Assembly: GCA_964364175.1 (NCBI GenBank)
Contig: CAYILR010000012.1
Coordinates: forward strand, 33,715 to 97,714
DNA length: 64,000 nucleotides
Origin: CAYILR01 sp964364175
Lineage (GTDB): Bacteria > Bdellovibrionota > UBA1018
Direction of reading: 5' to 3'
Shown: positions 58,913-64,000 of the stretch, piece after piece
Layout: every line of letters starts with the position of its first letter
Numbering within the stretch: position 1 is the first letter of the stretch
Program-made: the position numbers and the translations under genes
The notes under the pieces: model-generated
Told to the model about the DNA's origin: nothing
What the model saw: only the letters and a program-made list of their open reading frames with translations
Databases searched by the model: none

Positions 58913-59212
58913 ATGAATCAATTTCGAACTTACCAACTGGCCATCCAATTTTATCGAGACTGCCAAGGGCTGAAACTCAAAGGAGCGATGAAAGATCAAT
59001 TTGAACGAGCGGTTCTGAGTATTCCATTGAATCTGGCTGAGGGGACCGCGAAACCTACAGCCAAGGATCGAAGTCGATTTTATCACATTGCATTAGGGTC
59101 GCTGCGTGAAGTGCAATGCTTATTGATGCTCTCAGGAACAAAAGAATTGATTCAACAAGCGGACACTCTCGGCGCTCATCTCTACCGACTCTGCAAAAAC
59201 TGTGTGCCGTGA
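58913..59212 (+). CDS. Four-helix-bundle protein (23S rRNA IVS / S23 type), copy B
   Basis: A 99-aa protein, paralogue of copy A: FRTYQLAIQFYRDCQGLKLK, DQFERAVLSIPLNLAEG, KDRSRFYHIALGSLREVQCLL. ATG start with AAAAGGAG Shine-Dalgarno at 58894-58901. Both copies keep an intact frame, so both are likely functional. There is no rRNA gene or reverse transcriptase nearby, so this is neither a 23S intervening sequence nor a visible DGR. The two could form homo- or hetero-oligomers (known relatives are pentameric). Confidence 0.85.
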   Translation: MNQFRTYQLAIQFYRDCQGLKLKGAMKDQFERAVLSIPLNLAEGTAKPTAKDRSRFYHIALGSLREVQCLLMLSGTKELIQQADTLGAHLYRLCKNCVP

Positions 59213-59268
59213 CCGAACACAGCCAACCGTTACAGTTCACCGCTCACAGTACACGGTTCACTTTTTTA

Positions 59269-60663
59269 TTATTTCACCGAGAACGGTGTATAAAGCAAAA
59301 CACAATTCAGCCAGCAAACGCACAACCCCAGAACAAGAACCCAGGTTCGCGGAATCTCCCACACCCGGATCAGCGAACAAGCAATAATCCCCGCAAGATA
59401 GCTAAACACATTGATGATGTCCGAATCCTTGGGGAACCCCAGGGCATAATCCATGAAAAGCGAAAATCCCAAATATCCCGAATAAGCAGTCAGAAGATAA
59501 TACAGCTCGGTTTGCGGAGTGATCGCCTTTTGGATATCTGCAAAATACCGCCTACGGCTTGGCTCTGCGATTTGAAGCTGCCGAAGGAGGTGGAAAAAAA
59601 ACACTCCCGGAATCCAAGCCCCGCAAAACAAAACGATCTGCGCGACTTCTGCCATGTGCATCCAGCCGAAAAGCCAGAACTGCCGATAGGTTCTCAACCT
59701 GAAAGCCTCATCTCCCGACCATGGGATCATGAGAGTGTGGTTTGAGCTGCCATCGGCGTTGCCCACTTGAATCTCATAACCCTTGTAACGGCAAAATCCA
59801 TAAATCCCCGCAGCCATGGCCGCGATCAAGATCACTCCAGCAGCACCCTGCAACCACACGCTCTTCTTGATCCGCGAACGGTAAAAAAACAATCCCATCG
59901 GGATCAACGGCGTCATCACAAACCCCGACCCATGAATTATGAAGTCGAGTCCCCAGAGCGCAATCGCCCAGGTCAAGCCCTTGCCTGTCGCGATGAATTG
60001 CAGAAACCAAGCAATGGACAAAATGAAAACCGGGTACCCAAGCTGGGTGTTTTCCACATAATTGCGGATGAAAAAAATCGGGCTGATCGAGAGCACGTAA
60101 GTCAGGAGCAGAAGCGGAATCGGGTTCTCATGCCCGAAGTACCTTCCCAAAACCTTCCCAAGCCGAATCAGCGATAACACAGTCAAAACCCCAAAAACAC
60201 AGGGCAGGTACATCAGCGCGCCCGCCCAAACCCGGTAGGTCAATTTGAAAAGCAGCATCGCCAAGGGCTCGCTGAGCCAGACCACGTTCTGCTCCATCAA
60301 GCTGCGATACTGCGCTCCGTCTCCCACATCTTCGAGGGCACAGGACCACATTAAACTCCAAAAGTGGACCAGCGTAAACCCTGCTAACCGAAGTGGACCG
60401 GGAGATTTCGCATTCCGAGCAGAACCCGCCCCCAAAAAAATCAAACTGGCTGCGAGATTCACAAAATAAAAAACCATGAGTTTCTTTTTGATGAGAATTT
60501 CCCAAACTGGCGTATAGGGAGAAACCACAGGTTTGACCACTGCAAACATCCACCAGGGATGAGAGAAAAATAAAATAATCGCCGAGCCGATCAGGAATGT
60601 CAGGACAAAGTAGGCGGGCAGGTAATTCCAGACGCTTTCAATACGCTTCTTCAGATGGTGCAT
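59269..60663 (-). CDS. Polytopic membrane protein, putative GT-C-type glycosyltransferase
   Basis: About 464 aa with roughly ten transmembrane helices. I start at the ATG at 60663, just 2 bp after the stop of the ATPase gene on the same strand; the frame extends further inside that gene. After the first helices there is a loop with ALEDVGDGAQYRSLMEQN, acidic residues at the place where GT-C enzymes (PMT/ArnT-like) bind the lipid-linked donor. This is suggestive only. The rest is helix after helix with no other motif. It probably shares a transcript with the ATPase gene. Confidence 0.5.
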   Translation of the reverse strand: MHHLKKRIESVWNYLPAYFVLTFLIGSAIILFFSHPWWMFAVVKPVVSPYTPVWEILIKKKLMVFYFVNLAASLIFLGAGSARNAKSPGPLRLAGFTLVHFWSLMWSCALEDVGDGAQYRSLMEQNVVWLSEPLAMLLFKLTYRVWAGALMYLPCVFGVLTVLSLIRLGKVLGRYFGHENPIPLLLLTYVLSISPIFFIRNYVENTQLGYPVFILSIAWFLQFIATGKGLTWAIALWGLDFIIHGSGFVMTPLIPMGLFFYRSRIKKSVWLQGAAGVILIAAMAAGIYGFCRYKGYEIQVGNADGSSNHTLMIPWSGDEAFRLRTYRQFWLFGWMHMAEVAQIVLFCGAWIPGVFFFHLLRQLQIAEPSRRRYFADIQKAITPQTELYYLLTAYSGYLGFSLFMDYALGFPKDSDIINVFSYLAGIIACSLIRVWEIPRTWVLVLGLCVCWLNCVLLYTPFSVK

Positions 60664-60664
60664 G

Positions 60665-61834
60665 CTAAAGTATCTCTCCAAAAACAGTCTTAAATCCGAT
60701 TTGCCAAGGAAGGCAATGAACACCCTCAATTTTCTTTTCCAATGGATCCAAGGACCAAACATGTGCTTCCACGGGACGATCCCAATCCCCCAAAAAACGT
60801 TTGAGTGATCTCACATCGTCATCAGTGACTCGACTGGCAGATTTGATTTCAAGCAGCAGATCCTTTTGTCCCGGTCTTTCCATGATGACGTCAATCTCCA
60901 CATCATCCTTGGTTCGCAAATAGCTGAGTCGAAAATCATTTTGCAAATATTCGCATGCGCGAAAAATCTCCAGGATCATGAAACTCTCAAATGCGCGCCC
61001 AAATTCAGAAGTGCCAGGATGCAACGGAATTTTGATCTCACGAGACAATGCCCGCTTCACCCCGGTATCGAAAATATAAAACTTAGGAGCTTCTCGTTGT
61101 CTTTTTCGGATCGAGCGATGAAACGGCATCAACGAAACCCCGACCAACGTATCCTCGAGTATCGAGTAAAAACTTTTTACAGTCTGATCAGAAACTCCAA
61201 CATCACGGCTGATTTTGGCGTAATTGATAATTTCACCATTCATCTGGGCGGCGACTTCAAGAAAGTCTTTGAATGGTTCGATTTGTCTCACGATTTGCTC
61301 AACCAAAATTTCTTCTTTCAAATAGCTGCGAACATAACCGCGCAAAAAAGCCTCTTTCTTGTCGTCCGTTTCAAATTGAACAGCAAGTGGCAATGAACCA
61401 AACTGCAAAACTTCATTGAGGTTGAAATGAGTCCCTAACTCCTGATGAGTGAAAGGAAACAAATGATAAGTAAAAGCCCGCCCACCCAATAAATTAGCGC
61501 CGTCGCGCTTGAGCTTCCGTGCACTAGAGCCCGTCAGAATGAAATAAGGCCGTTTCTTTTTTGTCTCGATGATGGAGTGGATCACATCCAGCAGCTTTGG
61601 ATTTTTTTGGATTTCATCTATGACAACATAGTCATAAGCCGCACCCGCCAAATGCCTCGAGAGCTCATCAGGATGTCTGCCAAAGCGCTCTTCCGATTCT
61701 TCTGTCAGCAAGTCAATCCAAAGCACTCGGAATGAATCAAAAACCGAGTGAATCAGCGTTGATTTGCCAGTTCCGCGCGCTCCAAATAGAAATAAGTCAT
61801 TGGATTTACTTAATTTTTGAATACGATCAACCAT
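60665..61834 (-). CDS. AAA ATPase with DUF4143 domain
   Basis: A 389-aa protein of the AAA_14-DUF4143 family common as accessory genes in bacteria and archaea. Walker A is FGARGTGKSTLI, Walker B is DYVVIDEIQKNP, sensor region is FILTGSSARKLKRDGANLLGGRA. A winged-helix segment follows (AKISRDVGVSDQTVKSFYSIL), then the DUF4143 nuclease-like domain with FYIFDTGVKRAL, EFGRAFESFMILEI and the PD-(D/E)xK-like VEIDVIME...LLEIKSA. Function unknown; a DNA-related or defence role is possible. Such genes are often horizontally moved. Confidence 0.87.
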   Translation of the reverse strand: MVDRIQKLSKSNDLFLFGARGTGKSTLIHSVFDSFRVLWIDLLTEESEERFGRHPDELSRHLAGAAYDYVVIDEIQKNPKLLDVIHSIIETKKKRPYFILTGSSARKLKRDGANLLGGRAFTYHLFPFTHQELGTHFNLNEVLQFGSLPLAVQFETDDKKEAFLRGYVRSYLKEEILVEQIVRQIEPFKDFLEVAAQMNGEIINYAKISRDVGVSDQTVKSFYSILEDTLVGVSLMPFHRSIRKRQREAPKFYIFDTGVKRALSREIKIPLHPGTSEFGRAFESFMILEIFRACEYLQNDFRLSYLRTKDDVEIDVIMERPGQKDLLLEIKSASRVTDDDVRSLKRFLGDWDRPVEAHVWSLDPLEKKIEGVHCLPWQIGFKTVFGEIL

Positions 61835-61872
61835 ACTTCGAAATTGTACGCCAAATCCGAAGCGTGGTCAAC

Positions 61873-63933
61873 TTACTTCACCCGAGATCCCACATGCGCG
61901 ATTTTTTCGGACACGAGCTCGAAGATCGTGACGTCGGCGTTGATGTGGTAGATGTCGGCTTCGCCGTCTTTGGGGGCGAGCTGGGCCTTCGCGGCCATGA
62001 ATGCGGCTTGCTGGGCGGTTTTCTCATCGCCGGAGAAGAAGCCATCGCCCGCGATTTTGGAGTCGCCCGCCGAAGCGCCGCCCACAGAGGCTGGGGCACG
62101 CTGGGCTTCTGATGCAGCGGCACCGCCGCCGCCAGCAGAGGCGTACTTCGCGCCCGCGTCGGGGCTGAAGAGCGAAGGTTCTGCCTCGGCAATCTCAAAG
62201 GTCTTGGCCATCATTTTGCCGGATTTGCCTTGGAGTCTGAATCCCATCTCGGAGAGGGCCGCTGTGATTGCAGCTCCAGCTCCGCCTGAACTTAGGTTCC
62301 GTTCAAAGCCGTCCATGTCCATTCTGGATGCTTTCTGCTCGAGGAGTTTGTCTAGCCCGGATTGTGAGAGCATTTGGCCGTCTATTGCTCCAGAAGCTAC
62401 TGAGAACCAGCCTGATTCTCCGCCATGAATGCCCTTAGCTGAGGGGCCGGAACCGCCGCCGCCAGGCTTAGACACATGAAACGGCATGCCGCCTGCCACC
62501 GCCAAGGCTGCTGGCATCGATTGCTCTGCTGCTGCTATTTCTGCATTCAGATTAGCGATTCGCGCTCTAGATGCATCCGTTTGGGGACTGATACGCTCTG
62601 CTTCTTGCTTTGCTGTCCGAGCTGATTTGATCCGTGTATCCAGCATCTGCGCCGAGCAAGCTCCTGCGTTCTTCGACTGAAGTTCTTTGATGTTGTCGCA
62701 GGTTTTCTTGAGTTGTTTTTTAGTCTCCATCATGGCGAGACCTCGAGCGACACTCAGAGCTGAGAATCCTGCTGCTGCGACACAGGTTCCTTGTTCCCAG
62801 AATTTAAATCCTTGATCTGTAGGGGTAGGCGGTTGAGGATTACCTCCAGTTCCATCGATGCCAGCTGTTTTTTTGTCAGGATTAACTTTAACATTTCGTT
62901 GTTCAGATGTGCTCCCAGCAGCTGAACTACCACCGTTAGGGATGCAATAACCTGTGTTCAACAGAGTTTCACCTGCCCCACACTTCCCATCAACACCGGG
63001 TGCGTGTGGTTGTGTACCTGTTGCTTGACTAGCAGCACCGCTAGCAGGTTTATGCACAACGTTACTGCTGTCCCCCTCGCACGTAAATGATTTATCAGCA
63101 CGAATGTGCGCAACATTACCGCCGCAAGTGCTATTTGCCCATCTGCTGTAGGCTACTGAATTACTGCTGCTGGGCGGGGATGCCTGCGCCAAATTCTCAA
63201 ATGACAACATATTTTCCACCACAAACCGCACCACCGAACTCGCGCGCTCCAATACACTCGGATGCAATCCCGCCACTAAAAATTTTTGTCTAGGATGAAA
63301 AATCTCCTTTTCGAGAGAAGAAGTGAGGCCAAAAGATTTTTCTTTAAATTTTACCAACGCAGCAATCTCGGCTACTCCTGCAACACCAGCGACAGCGATA
63401 CATCCATTCGTCCATCGGTCAGCAGAATGATTGGCAGCTCCAGCTGCATTGACCCTGGCATTATCTTCGCTGGCAACAGAACCGGATCCTGAGCCATCTT
63501 TATGAAATGGACGTTTTTCAAGATCATTCCTTGCATCCAAAGCCTGACTTTCCTTATAACAAGCCGTTCCGCAAGTCCCAGCTGCTGCGACATCGAGCGG
63601 CAGCAAGTACTTATTCGCATCATCTACTTTTTTGAGTTCCTTGTAGGCTCTGCATTGGTCAATCGATTGCCCATCCCCAAAAACAGCCTGAACGTTACCC
63701 GCGATGTTTTTACCTTTGAGTGCTTCAGCTGATTCCAATGCGTAAATTTTGGAACTGCAAAAACTCTCGCAGTCTTGAGCAGCGGCGAGAGTGATGAGTT
63801 CAGGCGTGCAATCCGTCACAGCAACAGGCGTAGGCAGCGTGATGTTAGATAAATTGATCGATTGCGCCCACGCGCTGACCCCAGTACTCATTTGTAAAAC
63901 AATCAAAGACCAAGCAATTATTCCCCGAATCAT
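61873..63933 (-). CDS. Large secreted low-complexity protein
   Basis: A 686-aa protein. The ATG at 63933 has an AAGGGGG Shine-Dalgarno and starts a signal peptide (MIRGIIAWSLIVLQMSTGVSAWA). The mature N-terminus has many Cys (CTPEL, CESFCSSK, CRAYK, CGTACYKE). The rest is Ala/Gly/Ser-rich with two hydrophobic stretches (CIAVAGVAGVAEIAALV; CVAAAGFSALSVARGLAMM), a coiled-coil segment near 420-490 and a Pro/Gly region. No family recognised. It may be a surface or periplasmic structural protein. Confidence 0.6.
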   Translation of the reverse strand: MIRGIIAWSLIVLQMSTGVSAWAQSINLSNITLPTPVAVTDCTPELITLAAAQDCESFCSSKIYALESAEALKGKNIAGNVQAVFGDGQSIDQCRAYKELKKVDDANKYLLPLDVAAAGTCGTACYKESQALDARNDLEKRPFHKDGSGSGSVASEDNARVNAAGAANHSADRWTNGCIAVAGVAGVAEIAALVKFKEKSFGLTSSLEKEIFHPRQKFLVAGLHPSVLERASSVVRFVVENMLSFENLAQASPPSSSNSVAYSRWANSTCGGNVAHIRADKSFTCEGDSSNVVHKPASGAASQATGTQPHAPGVDGKCGAGETLLNTGYCIPNGGSSAAGSTSEQRNVKVNPDKKTAGIDGTGGNPQPPTPTDQGFKFWEQGTCVAAAGFSALSVARGLAMMETKKQLKKTCDNIKELQSKNAGACSAQMLDTRIKSARTAKQEAERISPQTDASRARIANLNAEIAAAEQSMPAALAVAGGMPFHVSKPGGGGSGPSAKGIHGGESGWFSVASGAIDGQMLSQSGLDKLLEQKASRMDMDGFERNLSSGGAGAAITAALSEMGFRLQGKSGKMMAKTFEIAEAEPSLFSPDAGAKYASAGGGGAAASEAQRAPASVGGASAGDSKIAGDGFFSGDEKTAQQAAFMAAKAQLAPKDGEADIYHINADVTIFELVSEKIAHVGSRVK

Positions 63934-63954
63934 GAATGAATCCCCCTTAAACAA

Positions 63955-64000
63955 TCTGTGCCCCGGAGAGGATGAGCGTCAAAGTTGCCTTTTCTGCCTT
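63955..64000. other. Window edge, nothing recognised
   Basis: The last 46 bp are upstream of the large secreted protein. I see no gene start or clear promoter in them. Confidence 0.4.

Noticed and set aside
58524..59212. Diversity-generating retroelement, because of the Avd-like four-helix bundles
   Set aside because: No reverse transcriptase, template repeat or variable repeat is visible nearby; only the bundle family is shared.
1..64000. tRNA, rRNA or CRISPR array
   Set aside because: I looked for cloverleaf cores (GGTTCGAATCC-like) and regularly spaced direct repeats and found none. The palindromic repeats are not spaced like a CRISPR array.

Overview
The window looks like chromosomal DNA of a Gram-negative bacterium of moderate GC. 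LPS and outer-membrane genes are present: MsbA-like flippase, a GmhB-type heptose phosphatase, several outer-membrane beta-barrels, and many lipoproteins and signal-peptide proteins. An unusually large set of exported hydrolases (subtilase, clan-CD caspase-like protease, two HExxH metalloproteases, a phospholipase C/P1-nuclease-like protein) together with PPDK, RpoH-like sigma and thiBPQ would suit a Bdellovibrionota/deltaproteobacteria-like degrader or predator. That placement is inference; there is no rRNA or other phylogenetic anchor here. I saw no tRNA, rRNA, CRISPR array or prophage.

Layout. 0-5 kb: a REP-associated tyrosine transposase (RAYT) bracketed by its palindromes, an organophosphate MFS transporter, RNase D, and a polyprenol-type glycosyltransferase. 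5-12 kb: GDP-mannose dehydratase, then glyS-ppdK, where ppdK is interrupted by a 420-aa LAGLIDADG intein next to the catalytic histidine. 12-20 kb: periplasmic peroxiredoxin, peptidase E, a divergent SelO-like protein, and two transcription units driven by a near-identical 74-bp promoter cassette. 20-31 kb: msbA, a galE-gmhB fusion, recO, a secreted coiled-coil protein, a subtilase, gpmA and a phospholipase-like protein. 31-35 kb: thiBPQ operon and nadA. 35-44 kb: a metzincin lipoprotein, flavin reductase, caspase-like protease, homogentisate dioxygenase, and a glyoxalase-II-like gene with a REP pair inside its reading frame. 44-55 kb: rdgB, ridA-maeB, outer-membrane proteins, and rpsO-pnp. 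55-64 kb: RpoH-like sigma factor divergent from an M16 protease, an inverted pair of four-helix-bundle (23S-IVS type) genes around a palindrome, a polytopic membrane protein, a DUF4143 ATPase, and a large secreted protein.

Three themes stand out. First, the window is dotted with structured palindromic repeats of at least two sequence families plus two larger cruciform-like elements. Four of these elements overlap the stop codon of a neighbouring gene, and one lies in frame inside a gene. Second, there are two cases where a rho-independent terminator also encodes the signal peptide of the next gene. Third, compact genetic inventions occur: the intein at the PPDK active site, the GalE-GmhB fusion, the duplicated promoter cassette, and the mirror-image four-helix-bundle gene pair.
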